The notes below the pieces were generated by a model. The model made no database searches, was not told the DNA's origin, and saw only the letters and a program-made list of their open reading frames with translations. From contig NZ_CP075691.1 in assembly GCF_020026305.1 (NCBI RefSeq), positions 124,001 to 188,000 of the forward strand: a DNA stretch of 64,000 nt, in the 5' to 3' direction. A program made the position numbers and the translations under genes. The stretch's first letter is position 1; each line of letters opens with the position of its first letter. The DNA is from Streptomyces sp. 135 (GTDB lineage Bacteria > Actinomycetota > Actinomycetes > Streptomycetales > Streptomycetaceae). Below, in pieces: positions 8,224 through 16,777 of this stretch.

Positions 8224-9147
8224 TCACCGCCCCTGGAAGGTGTCACAGGTGGTCGCGTGAGGCTCGATGGCTGTCCCTGCCGAGGCGAGGAACGGTTTGA
8301 GCAGACCGAGCAGCTCTCGAGGGCGGTGCAGCGGGATGATGTGGCCGCAGTCCTCGATGAGGTGGCCGACGAGATCATCAGTGATCGCGCGCAGCTGTTG
8401 TTCAAGGGTTCTGCCGACGGGGTGGGCACCGATGGCCATGGTGGGCATGGTCAACCGCCCGTTGGCGGCGGCCTGCGCGATCTGTTCGGCGCTCGTGGGC
8501 AGTGCGCGGTAGAAGGCGCAGGCGCAGCGCAGGGCCTCGGCCCCGGTGTACGCGCGGACAAACGCGTTTCTGATACCGGGATCCACTCCCTCTCCCAGAG
8601 TGCCCGCGTCGAGGAACCAACCGATGTAGCGGTCCTCATGCCCGGTCAGGACGGTCTCCGCGAGGCCGGGCACCGAGTGGAAGCCGAACCACCATGGCGC
8701 CCCCTGGCGAAGGAACTCCTCCGCCCCCGGCAGTCTGCCCAGAAGCGACTCCATGAGCACGAGTTGCCGTACGAGGCCGGGACGACGCATAGCCAGAAGG
8801 AAGGCCGCCGGGGTACCGGCGTCGATGCCGACCACAGCCGCCGAGGTCTCCCCCAGCGCGTCGAGGAGCCCTTCTGCGTCGGTGGCGAGCGTGCCCGCGT
8901 CGTAACCCTCCGATGCACGCGTGCTCGCGCCCGTTCCTCTCAGGTCCGGAGCGATCACCCGATGCCGCGCCGCGAGGCTGTCCAGGACGTCGGTCCACAC
9001 TCGCCACGTGTGCGGGAATCCGTGTAGCAGCAGCACCGCCGGTCCTTCGCCGGCGACAGCGACGTTGAGGCGAACGCCGTTGACCGAGACCCGCCGGAGC
9101 TGGACACCGGAGGGGGGATGGCTGAACACGCGGGGGGCGTCGGGCAC
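8224..9147 (-). CDS. Alpha/beta hydrolase, epoxide hydrolase-like (Asp nucleophile)
   Basis: A 307-residue cytoplasmic hydrolase starting at GTG 9147 behind AAGGAG. The oxyanion-hole motif HGFPHTW (residues 42-48), DLRGTGAS (68-75) and the nucleophile elbow GIDAG with Asp109 place it near epoxide hydrolases and dehalogenases, which use Asp rather than Ser. The C-terminal His is in EDCGHIIP. The elbow is GIDAG instead of the usual GHDWG, so the subfamily is uncertain. It is divergent from an HxlR regulator whose start lies 97 bases away, a common arrangement for a regulated detoxification enzyme. The substrate is unknown. Confidence 0.8.
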   Translation of the reverse strand: MPDAPRVFSHPPSGVQLRRVSVNGVRLNVAVAGEGPAVLLLHGFPHTWRVWTDVLDSLAARHRVIAPDLRGTGASTRASEGYDAGTLATDAEGLLDALGETSAAVVGIDAGTPAAFLLAMRRPGLVRQLVLMESLLGRLPGAEEFLRQGAPWWFGFHSVPGLAETVLTGHEDRYIGWFLDAGTLGEGVDPGIRNAFVRAYTGAEALRCACAFYRALPTSAEQIAQAAANGRLTMPTMAIGAHPVGRTLEQQLRAITDDLVGHLIEDCGHIIPLHRPRELLGLLKPFLASAGTAIEPHATTCDTFQGR

Positions 9148-9244
9148 GGCAGCTCCTTGCGGTTACGAAAGGTGACAACCAAACGATAGGCAACTACGCT
9201 GCGAGGCCCAAGACCGCACTTCTGCCACAGGTGGTGAGCTCCAG

Positions 9245-9652
9245 GTGACCTCCCCGACACAGCGCTCCACGCGGGGACACCGCGGCGATCTGTTCGATCC
9301 GCAGTGCCCCACCCGCCGTCTGCTCGACCGGATCGGCACCAAGTGGACGTCCATGGTCATCAAGGTGTTGGCGGAGGCATCCACCGAGGAGGTGCGCTTC
9401 GCGCAACTGCAGCGCAGGATGCCTGGCGTCTCACAGAAGATGCTCTCGGTCACCCTTCGGGGTCTGACCCGCGACGGCCTGGTCGACCGTCGGGTGGAAG
9501 CGTCAGTGCCACCCCGTGTGTACTACCGGCTCACCCCGCTCGGCCTGACACTCGAAGAACCACTGGCCAGGATCCGGGAATGGGCCGAGGAGCACATGGC
9601 CGAGGTGGACCGCGCCAATCAGCGCAGCGACGAACGCACAACCGACAGCTGA
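9245..9652 (+). CDS. HxlR/MarR-like winged-helix regulator
   Basis: A 135-residue transcription factor from GTG 9245. CPTRRLLDRIGTKWTSMVI (residues 21-39) is the HxlR signature with the conserved Cys, IGTKW and effector-sensing helix, followed by the recognition helix around MPGVSQKMLSVTLRGL and the wing (VPPRVYYRLTPLG). It probably controls the divergent hydrolase. Members often sense electrophiles or disulfide stress through the conserved Cys, here Cys21, but the signal is not known. Confidence 0.85.
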   Translation: MTSPTQRSTRGHRGDLFDPQCPTRRLLDRIGTKWTSMVIKVLAEASTEEVRFAQLQRRMPGVSQKMLSVTLRGLTRDGLVDRRVEASVPPRVYYRLTPLGLTLEEPLARIREWAEEHMAEVDRANQRSDERTTDS

Positions 9653-9803
9653 CCGGGTCGTGCTCGGCCTCGGGTGCTGCGGAAGTGAGCCGGCAGGACA
9701 AGCGCCCGATTGTCGGCTGCCCACCCAAGAACCCTTCGGCGCGTGGCACTTGCCTATGCGTTCCGTTTCCGTTCCCCACGCAGAGACGCAGTTCGGCTCG
9801 GCG

Positions 9804-10078
9804 GCACCGGACGCCGGGGCAGTGGACACTCCGGTGGACTTGCTGTGCGGCGCGTACCGCCTCGGCCAGGAACGGACGCACCCTCTGCTGGCTGCTCGAC
9901 CTGCTGCTCGTCTACATCCTTCGCGCGTACGCCGCCGACGAAGCGGGCGGCCCCAGGCAGCGCGGCTGGCCGGCCGCGCTGGCAGACCCCGCCATCGCCG
10001 CCGTACTGCACAGCATGCATCAGGACCCGGCCAGAGCCTGGACCGTGCAGGAGCTCGGACGGATACGCTGGACAAGTG
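9804..10078 (+). pseudogene. Remnant of an AraC-family regulator with cupin domain
   Basis: One frame reads VDLLCGAYRLGQERTHPLL, the middle of the cupin domain of actinobacterial AraC regulators. The next frame continues with LLDLLLVYILRAYAADEAGG and then DPAIAAVLHSMHQDPARAWT, the segment leading into the AraC helix-turn-helix. About 50 residues between the two motifs are missing and the frame changes. The DNA-binding domain is lost after ELGR. The gene is therefore broken by an internal deletion and a 3' truncation. Confidence 0.7.
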
Positions 10079-10084
10079 CTCTCA

Positions 10085-10425
10085 GCATGCCGGCCCCCGC
10101 TGCGACGGCGGCGAGGTGCAGCACTGCGGCGGCGGCTGGGTTCTCCTGCCCGGTACAGCCGGACCAGGCCGACGACGACAGCGATGACAGCCGCCCACGG
10201 CACACCGGCACCGGCCCTGTTCCGGGCCCGTCCAGTGAACGCCTCCGACCAGCGTCGCCGAAGGTAGGCGGGCAGTGCGAGGGCAAGCCCCAGTCCCATC
10301 CCCATGCCCCGCTGATCAGCAGGTAGGGCGCCAGGGACAGAGCCGCCCCGTATGCCGAACACCGGCCGACCCGGTGCCAGCGTTCCACCGGATGTCCCCT
10401 CCTCGGCGAAATCCCCAGCCTTGGG
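10085..10425 (-). pseudogene. Frameshifted membrane protein remnant
   Basis: Reading the minus strand, three pieces follow one another in alternating frames: YGAALSLAPYLLISGAWGW, then LALALPAYLRRRWSEAFTGR and VPWAAVIAVVVGLVRLYRAG, then AAAVLHLAAVAAGAGMLRAL. Each is hydrophobic and together they resemble a multi-pass membrane protein disrupted by at least two frameshifts. The family is not recognised. It abuts the AraC remnant on the other strand. The stretch 10426-10618 shows no supported gene. Confidence 0.45.
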
Positions 10426-10618
10426 CATCGCGCGGCCTCACACGTCCGCCCCGAGGAGTACTCACGTCCGCCACCCGACGGAGACCGCGCTCGTCGTCGG
10501 GGCCACCGAGCGCATGAGCTGCTGAGGCACGTGGCGTACGACCTTGCGGAGGATGACTTCGGGCTTCGGCTATCGTGCCGTGGCCGTCGTTCACGTGCAG
10601 GGCGCTGGATGTGGGCGG

Positions 10619-11155
10619 TCAGCGCATCGATAGGCGGTGCAGCACGACCTCGGCGAGGGACCCGTCCGTCACCACACACGTCATGTACGTGCGGTACGGC
10701 TGTCGCCTGCGGTCCGTCGGTGATCCCGGGTTCAGCAGGCGCAGTCCGCCGGGCGCCTCGGTGTCCCAGGGGATGTGACTGTGGCCGAAGACCAGGACGT
10801 CGAGGTCCGGGTAGCGCGCGGCGCAGCGCGCCTCCCGGCCGCGGGCCGCCCCCGTCTCATGGACGACACCGAACCGTAGGCCGCCCAGCTCGACACGGGC
10901 CGTCTCCGGCAGCCTCGCACGCAGTTCGGCGCCGTCGTTGTTGCCGAACACGCCGACCAGGCGCCGTGCGCGTCCCTCCAGGAGGTCCAGGGTCGCGACA
11001 TCGACCCAGTCCCCGGCGTGGATGACGACATCGGCCTCGTCTGCCGCGCGCAGCAGTTCGTCGGGGAGTCGCCTGGCCCGCAGCGGCACATGCGTATCCG
11101 ACATGAGCAGCAGCCGCACCCGGCGGGCCGCCGCCCCGTACGTGTCCTCGTCCAT
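10619..11155 (-). CDS. Metallophosphoesterase, YfcE/MJ0936-type
   Basis: A 178-residue phosphodiesterase starting at ATG 11155 behind GAGGAGAGG. The metal-binding motifs are in order: SDTH near residue 20, HAGDWVD (GD-x motif), FGNND, H in FGVVHE, and FGHSHIPW (GH-x-H). The length fits the small bacterial YfcE-like family, which hydrolyses phosphodiester bonds of small molecules with Mn or Ni. It is a single gene between decayed DNA and the sigma-factor pair, and the physiological substrate cannot be told. Confidence 0.85.
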   Translation of the reverse strand: MDEDTYGAAARRVRLLLMSDTHVPLRARRLPDELLRAADEADVVIHAGDWVDVATLDLLEGRARRLVGVFGNNDGAELRARLPETARVELGGLRFGVVHETGAARGREARCAARYPDLDVLVFGHSHIPWDTEAPGGLRLLNPGSPTDRRRQPYRTYMTCVVTDGSLAEVVLHRLSMR

Positions 11156-11346
11156 CGCCTGACCTCTCCTCGCGCGAGGGAGCACCCGGGGGCACGGTCG
11201 GCGCCCGCACCAGCGTAAGCCTCAAGGTGCCGTCCGCCCGTCTCGCACCACGCCGTCCACATGCGGACCTGGTGTAGTCAGTCGCGTGGCACCCGCCGGT
11301 TGTTCGACCAGCGCTGCTCAGCCGAGACAGTGCCCTGGGCAGTGCC

Positions 11347-11637
11347 TCAAGGGGCTCCCGGCGGGTAGACGCTCGTATCTCCCTCCGCGCCCCCGCCGTC
11401 GCCGTCGCCGTTGAAGATGACGTGCTGCCCGGGTGAGGCTCCGGAGAGGGCCCAGATGCCGATGCCGCAGGCGATGACAACCACGGCCAGGACGATCGCT
11501 ACCGTGATCGCGCGGCGCTTCATGTCCCTGCGGCGCCACTGCCGCTGGGCCCGTTGGTAGGCGTCCGGCGCGTCGTGGACCGTGTCGGCGAGCCCGGCGA
11601 GGGCGGATCGCAGCTGTTCTTCGGTGCCCCCGCTCAT
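11347..11637 (-). CDS. Single-pass membrane protein paired with ECF sigma factor
   Basis: A 96-residue protein starting at ATG 11637, overlapping the stop of the sigma-factor gene by the ATGA arrangement. An N-terminal cytoplasmic helix (about residues 5-40) precedes one membrane span (AITVAIVLAVVVIACGIGIW) and a short Gly/Asp-rich outer tail. Many actinobacterial SigE-like factors have such a translationally coupled membrane partner, which may act as a short anti-sigma factor. No zinc-binding HxxxCxxC motif is visible, so the anti-sigma role is only contextual. Confidence 0.75.
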   Translation of the reverse strand: MSGGTEEQLRSALAGLADTVHDAPDAYQRAQRQWRRRDMKRRAITVAIVLAVVVIACGIGIWALSGASPGQHVIFNGDGDGGGAEGDTSVYPPGAP

Positions 11638-12287
11638 CCGTCGGCTCCCTTCAAGATGCGGCTGAGTTTCGCCATGCCCCTCGACGCGTGGGATTTCACG
11701 GCTCCTTGGGAGATGCCCATGGTCCGGGCGATCTCCGCCTCACTGAGGTCCAGCCAGTATCGCAGGACCAGTACCTGGTGCTGCCGGGCGGGCAGCGTGC
11801 GCAGCGCTCGCACCACGTGCCGGTGCTCCTCGCGCAGCAGTGCGTGCTGTTCGGCCGAGTCCTCGGTGGCCTCCAGGTTCCACCGGGCGTGGCGGCGGAC
11901 CACGCGGAGATGGCGCAGGCGCATGCGGGCCAGGTTGAGGATCACGCCGCGGAGGTAGCCGAGCGCGGCCCCTTTGTCGCGTACCTTTCCCCAGCGGCGC
12001 TGGAGTTGGTAGAACGCCTCCGCCACGATGTCCTCGGCGTCGGCTCCGGCGCCCAGCAGGACTGCCAGGCGCAGCAGGCCGGTGTGATGGGCCTCGAAGA
12101 GGGCTGCCACCGCGGCGTCCCGGTCTGCGTTGCGCATGTCCATGACGGGGCTGAGGCCGTGTCCTGGTGTGTACGTGTTCCGCGGCACGTCCGTGGTGTC
12201 GGCGGGCCGCTCATCGCCCTCCCCTTCTCCGTCGCGCCCGCCGCGCCCGCCGCGCCCGGCATGGCTCGGACTGCTGAAGGGCTTCAT
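11634..12287 (-). CDS. ECF RNA polymerase sigma factor, SigE-like
   Basis: A 217-residue sigma-70 family factor. ATG 12287 has AGGAG upstream. A Gly/Arg/Asp-rich N-terminal extension of about 50 residues is followed by region 2 (ALFEAHHTGLLRLAVLLGAG, DAEDIVAEAFYQL) and region 4 (LPARQHQVLVLRYWLDLSE, then AEIARTMGISQGAVKSHASR). The SigE-type region 4 fits the SigE-like ECF group of Streptomyces, often linked to envelope stress. The next gene encodes its membrane partner. The unusual N-terminus may be partly untranslated if a start further downstream is used. Confidence 0.9.
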   Translation of the reverse strand: MKPFSSPSHAGRGGRGGRDGEGEGDERPADTTDVPRNTYTPGHGLSPVMDMRNADRDAAVAALFEAHHTGLLRLAVLLGAGADAEDIVAEAFYQLQRRWGKVRDKGAALGYLRGVILNLARMRLRHLRVVRRHARWNLEATEDSAEQHALLREEHRHVVRALRTLPARQHQVLVLRYWLDLSEAEIARTMGISQGAVKSHASRGMAKLSRILKGADG

Positions 12288-12346
12288 CCTGCAACTCCTG
12301 TTCAGTACGGCTCGGATCGGCGGGAAGGCCACGGGGGCCGGTGCGT

Positions 12347-13903
12347 TCAGTCGACGCGGAAGGCGAAGCGAGAGCCCCGCCGGGGCAGGCCGCCGCGTGC
12401 CGCGAACGTGTCGGGGCCACGCATGACCCCGGCGCGGTCGAGCAGCGGGGTGAGCAGCGCGGCCGCGATGAGGTTGAGGACGAGCGCGACGAAGGCGACG
12501 TAGAACGACAGCTGTGTGTGTCCGAACTCCAGGGTGACGACGGAGTCGAAGCCGTGGGCGACGGTCAGTGCCGTGCCGGTGCTCATGCCGATGGCCCAGC
12601 CCACGAGCAGTGCGCGGTGGTGGAACCAGCGCGTGTACAGCGCGCAGCCGACCGCGGGGACCGTCTGGATGATCCATACGCCGCCCAGGAGGTGGAGGTT
12701 GACCGCGTCCTGGGGCTGCAGGAGAAAGGAGAAGACGAGGGCGCCGGAGATGATGACGGGGGCGGCGAAGCGGGCGATGCGGACCTCGTGCTTGGGGGTG
12801 GCCGTCGGGTTGAAGTACTCGGTGTAGAGGTTGCGGGCCACCAGCGTGGCCATGCCGATGGCCATGACCGCGGCGGGCAGCAGGGCGGCGACGGCGAGGC
12901 CGCCCAGGAGCAGGCCGGCGAGCCAGGGGGCGGCCAGTCGGCGCAGCAGCGCGGGGGCGGCCAGTTCGGCGTGGCCCGCCGGGGTCTCGATGCCGTACGC
13001 GAGCGCGGCGAAGCCGAGGTAGGCGAAGACGCCCAGGGCGATCGTCCACAGCGGCAGGGCGAGGGTGGCCCGTCTGAGCGTGTCCGTGCAGCGGGCGGCC
13101 AGGGCGACGGTGAGGACCTGGGGGTACATCAGCTGGGCGAGGACGCTGCCGAGCGCGAGGGTGATGTAGGCGGTGCCGGTGCCCGCGGGCGGTGCCAGGC
13201 TCATGCCCCGCGCGGCCAGGCGCTGCCCCGCCTCGTCGAACACCCAGCCGCCGCCGGTGCCCTGGCGCAGGAGCAGGATCAGGGCGACCGTCAGCAAAGT
13301 GGCCATGAGGACCGCCTTGAACGCGGCGACGCGTACGCACACCCGCAGGCCGCGCGGCAGGAAGCCCGCGGTCAGCAGGGTGAAGACGAGCAGGATGCCG
13401 GGGATCACGCGGGGGCTGGTGGGGTCGATGCCCATGCCTCTCAACGCGGCGCCGAGGCCGAGGACTTGGAGCGCCAGGTAGGGCATGGTGGCCAGCAGCC
13501 CGGAGATGACCACGGCGAGGGACAGGGCGTGCGAGCCGTGTCGGGCGAGGGCGAGGTCGGCGGCCGTCACGAGGCCGTGCCGCCGCGCCGCCTTGTGCAG
13601 GCGCGGCAGCACGATCAGTGCCGCGGGTGTGAGGAGCAGGGTGTAGGTGAGGGCGTAGAGCCCGAACCCGCCGGTGGCGTAGGTCAGTCCGGGTACGGCG
13701 ATGACGGTGTAGGCCGTGTACACGGTGCCGCCGAGCAGCACGGCCGTCCCACCGAGGCCGACGTCGCGCCGGGCCAGGGTCCAGCCGGCCGGGTGCGGCA
13801 GTTCGCCGGGGTCCCGCAGCCTGGACAGTGCCCAGGCCGCGACCGCAACTCCCGTCACCACCAGGCAGAAGAAGGGGAACGAACCGCCACTGGGAGACAA
13901 CAT
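12347..13903 (-). CDS. Sodium:solute symporter (SSS family)
   Basis: About 518 residues with roughly 13 membrane spans. SSS features include GGTVYTAYTVIAVPGLTYAT, an early GLVTAADLALARHGS segment and the later WIIQTVPAVGCAL region. ATG 13903 is used as the start, but the nearest strong ribosome site (GAGGAGG) is 16 bases upstream, so a start a few codons earlier is possible. The family imports sugars, amino acids, carboxylates or vitamins with sodium; the substrate is not evident. It lies on the same strand just after the cluster operon, with an AT-rich 82-base gap that probably holds its own promoter. Confidence 0.8.
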   Translation of the reverse strand: MLSPSGGSFPFFCLVVTGVAVAAWALSRLRDPGELPHPAGWTLARRDVGLGGTAVLLGGTVYTAYTVIAVPGLTYATGGFGLYALTYTLLLTPAALIVLPRLHKAARRHGLVTAADLALARHGSHALSLAVVISGLLATMPYLALQVLGLGAALRGMGIDPTSPRVIPGILLVFTLLTAGFLPRGLRVCVRVAAFKAVLMATLLTVALILLLRQGTGGGWVFDEAGQRLAARGMSLAPPAGTGTAYITLALGSVLAQLMYPQVLTVALAARCTDTLRRATLALPLWTIALGVFAYLGFAALAYGIETPAGHAELAAPALLRRLAAPWLAGLLLGGLAVAALLPAAVMAIGMATLVARNLYTEYFNPTATPKHEVRIARFAAPVIISGALVFSFLLQPQDAVNLHLLGGVWIIQTVPAVGCALYTRWFHHRALLVGWAIGMSTGTALTVAHGFDSVVTLEFGHTQLSFYVAFVALVLNLIAAALLTPLLDRAGVMRGPDTFAARGGLPRRGSRFAFRVD

Positions 13904-13985
13904 GACGCCGCACGCTATGCCTCCTCGCGCGCGAGACGCAAGCGTTTTCGGAATCACTTTTCCACATTACGGAATCTTGAACTTC

Positions 13986-14987
13986 TCATGAGGGAATCCT
14001 GACCACCTGCGCCGCATAAGAGAGGCCCGCCCCGAAACCGACCAGGAGCGCGGTGTCCCCCGGCCTCGCCTCCCCCCGGGCGCGCAGCGCTTCCATGGCG
14101 AGCGGGACGGAGGCGGCCGAGGTGTTGCCCATCTCCACGATGTCCCTTGCCACGGCGGTGCGTTCCCCGACGCCCAGGGCTCTGGCCGCCGAGTCCACGA
14201 TGCGGGCGTTCGCCTGGTGCGGGACGAACGCGCCGAGGTCGGCCGGCCCGACTCCCGCCGCCGCCAGGGCCTTTCGGCCGATGTCCGGCACCACGCGCGT
14301 GGCCCAGCGGAAGACCTCGGGTCCCGCCATCCGCATCACGGGCCACGACCCGGCTTCCGGCCGGGCGTTCAGCCAGCTGTGCTCGTGCGCGATGAGCCGG
14401 TCCCCCCTTCCGTCGGCGCCCCAGACCGTCGGCCCGATCTCCGGCTCGGCGCCCGGGCCGACGACGACCGCTCCCGCCCCGTCCCCGAAGAGGAACGCCG
14501 TGGACCGGTCGGTCGGGTCGATGAGGTCGCTCATCCGCTCGGAGCCGATCACCACGACCCGGCGGGCCGTGCCGGAGCGTACGGCGGCGTCGGCCAGGCC
14601 CAAGGCGTGACAGAACCCGGCGCAGGCCGCGCCGATGTCCACGGCCGCCGCCCCCTCGGCGTCCACCGCGTGCGCGATCCGGGGAGCGGCCGGGGGCGAC
14701 TGCTCCAGGTGGGACATGGTGGCCAGGAGGACGAGGTCGACCTCCGCGGGAGAAGTCCCCGCGTCCGCCAGGGCCTTGGCGGCGGCCGCCGCCCCCATGG
14801 AGATGACCGTCTCCTGCGGCCCCGCGAACCGCCGGGTGACGATGCCGGAGCGGCGGCGGATCCAGGCGTCGTCGGAGTCGAGGCGGGCGCACACCTCGTC
14901 GTTGTCCACGACGCGGGCGGGACGGTAGGCACCGAGCCCCAGGATGCGCGAGCCCGCCGTACCGGTGTGCGTGCCGAGGCCGCTCAT
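13986..14987 (-). CDS. 3-oxoacyl-ACP synthase III (KAS III/FabH-like)
   Basis: A 333-residue thiolase-fold enzyme that would condense an acyl-CoA (or acyl-ACP) with a malonyl-ACP to start a chain. The catalytic triad is intact: Cys122 in GAACAGF, His257 in PHQAN and Asn288 in GNTSA. ATG 14987 overlaps the stop of the acyl-AMP ligase (ATGA). As the last gene of the megasynthase operon it is a dedicated starter or coupling enzyme. Together with the cluster's own ACP, ketoreductase, enoyl reductase and KS pair it suggests a cluster-specific acyl chain. Starter preference cannot be read. Confidence 0.92.
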   Translation of the reverse strand: MSGLGTHTGTAGSRILGLGAYRPARVVDNDEVCARLDSDDAWIRRRSGIVTRRFAGPQETVISMGAAAAAKALADAGTSPAEVDLVLLATMSHLEQSPPAAPRIAHAVDAEGAAAVDIGAACAGFCHALGLADAAVRSGTARRVVVIGSERMSDLIDPTDRSTAFLFGDGAGAVVVGPGAEPEIGPTVWGADGRGDRLIAHEHSWLNARPEAGSWPVMRMAGPEVFRWATRVVPDIGRKALAAAGVGPADLGAFVPHQANARIVDSAARALGVGERTAVARDIVEMGNTSAASVPLAMEALRARGEARPGDTALLVGFGAGLSYAAQVVRIPS

Positions 14988-16774
14988 GGGCGGACCGCCG
15001 ACGGTGCGGCGAGGTCGGGCAGGTCACCGTTCTCGTAGAGCGTGCGGCAGGCGCGGCGCTGCACCTTGCCGCTGGAGGTCTTCGGTATCGCTCCCCTGCG
15101 CACCAGGACGACCGCGTCGAATCTCAGCCGGTGGTGTCCGTGGATCGCACGGGCGATACGTTCGCGCAGCCCCTGTGTGCCGTGGGCGCGCACGGCCCGG
15201 CCGTCGGCCTCGACGACGATCACGAGCCGCTCCTTGCCGAGGTCCTCGACGGCGAACGCGGCGGCGCAGTTGGGGTGCAGGCCCTCCGCCGACCCCTCGG
15301 CGGTGAGTTCGATGTCCTGGGGGTAGTAGTTGCGGCCCTGGTGGATGATGAGGTCCTTGAGCCGGCCGGCGACGTGCAGTTCGCCCGCGTGCAGGAAGCC
15401 GATGTCCCCGGTGCGCAGGTAGGTCCGCTCGTCCTCGAGGCTCCCGTCCGCGTTCCTCACCCGGGCGCGGAAGGTTTCCTCGGTGGCCTCGGGGCGCCCC
15501 CAGTAGCCCGCGGCCACACAGGGCCCGCTGATCCAGATCTCGCCGACGGTGTCCGGGGCGCAGGCGCGCGACGTGCCGGGGTCGACGATCCGCACCTCGG
15601 TGCCGGGCACGGTGCGGCCGCTGCTGGTGATGGGGACCGCTCCGGGCTCCCGCACGCCGACGGTCTCCACGCGCCCTTCGCGCAGCGCCGCCCCGGACAG
15701 CCACACCGAGGTCGGCTCGCGCTCCTGGTCGCCGCCGGTGGCCTTGAGCGTGTTCTCGGCGAGCCCGTAGCCCGGGCACATGGCCCGGGGCGCGAAACCG
15801 TGCGGGGCGAACGCCTCGGTGAACTCCCGGATCACGTGCCAGCGCACGGGTTCCGCGCCGTTGGCCGCGACGCGCCACGAAGAGAGGTCGCCGACCTGGC
15901 CGGTCCTGCCCTCGACCGCCTCCCGCGCACAGAGTTCGTACGCGAAGCTGGGCGCCGCGGCGTGAGTGCCGCGGAACCGGGCGATCGCCTCCAGCCAGCG
16001 GGCGGGCCGGCGGATGAAGGCGGCGGGCGTCATCAGATACGAGGGGATGCCCGCCCACAGCGGCATCACCACCCCGAACAGCATGCCCATGTCGTGGAAG
16101 AGGGGGAGCCAGTTCACGACGGTGCCCTCGGGCGCGCACGGCCACAGGGCGTCGGTCTCGGCGGCGTTGGCGAGAAAGTTGGCGTGGGTGACGATGACGC
16201 CCTTGGGGTCGCCGGTGGAGCCCGACGTGTACTGGAGCAGCGCTATGTCGTCCAGGCCGGGTGCGCAATCCGGCACCGCGGCCGCGGCCGCCCCGGCTTC
16301 CGCCACCGCGAGCGCGTCCGTGTCGAGAACGGTGAGGCCGAGCAGGTCCTCCAGGTCCCCGAACCGATCCTCCAGCTCGCGCAGGACCGACGTCTCGGTG
16401 AGCACGGTCGTGGTGCCCGCGTCGCGGGCGACGCGGCGGATGCGCTCCACGTCCTTCAGCCGGCGCGGTGCCTGGACGGGCGCCGCCGCGACCTTGGCCC
16501 GCATGCATCCCAGGAGCGTACGGACGAATTCCAGGCCCGAGGGGTACATGAGCACCGCGCGCCGCCCGCCGAGCCCCCGGGCGGTGAGGAGCCCGGCCCG
16601 CACGTCCGCCGCGGCGTCGAGCTCCGCGTAGGTCAGGCGGTCCTTGGGGTCCTCGCCGTTGTGCAGGAACACATAGGTGGTGTCGTCGGGTCGCAGCCGG
16701 GCGCGCAGCCGCAGCAGTTCGGGCAGAGGCAGTGCCTCGTCGCCCGTGCGGACGTGATCGACGTCAGTGGTCAT
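14984..16774 (-). CDS. Fatty acyl-AMP ligase (FAAL-like)
   Basis: A 596-residue ANL-superfamily enzyme predicted to activate a carboxylic acid as acyl-AMP and pass it to a carrier protein. The P-loop LLQYTSGSTGDPKGV is near residue 200, and FHDMGM with PLWAGIP is characteristic of the FAAL branch. TYLRTGDIGFLHAGELHVAGR is the hinge region and the late Lys lies in PKTSSGKVQRR. The gene begins just four bases after the dehydrogenase stop and overlaps the KAS III gene. A natural role is loading a fatty or short-chain acid onto the first PCP of the megasynthase or the stand-alone ACP, but the acid is unknown. Confidence 0.88.
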   Translation of the reverse strand: MTTDVDHVRTGDEALPLPELLRLRARLRPDDTTYVFLHNGEDPKDRLTYAELDAAADVRAGLLTARGLGGRRAVLMYPSGLEFVRTLLGCMRAKVAAAPVQAPRRLKDVERIRRVARDAGTTTVLTETSVLRELEDRFGDLEDLLGLTVLDTDALAVAEAGAAAAAVPDCAPGLDDIALLQYTSGSTGDPKGVIVTHANFLANAAETDALWPCAPEGTVVNWLPLFHDMGMLFGVVMPLWAGIPSYLMTPAAFIRRPARWLEAIARFRGTHAAAPSFAYELCAREAVEGRTGQVGDLSSWRVAANGAEPVRWHVIREFTEAFAPHGFAPRAMCPGYGLAENTLKATGGDQEREPTSVWLSGAALREGRVETVGVREPGAVPITSSGRTVPGTEVRIVDPGTSRACAPDTVGEIWISGPCVAAGYWGRPEATEETFRARVRNADGSLEDERTYLRTGDIGFLHAGELHVAGRLKDLIIHQGRNYYPQDIELTAEGSAEGLHPNCAAAFAVEDLGKERLVIVVEADGRAVRAHGTQGLRERIARAIHGHHRLRFDAVVLVRRGAIPKTSSGKVQRRACRTLYENGDLPDLAAPSAVRP

Positions 16775-16777
16775 GGG

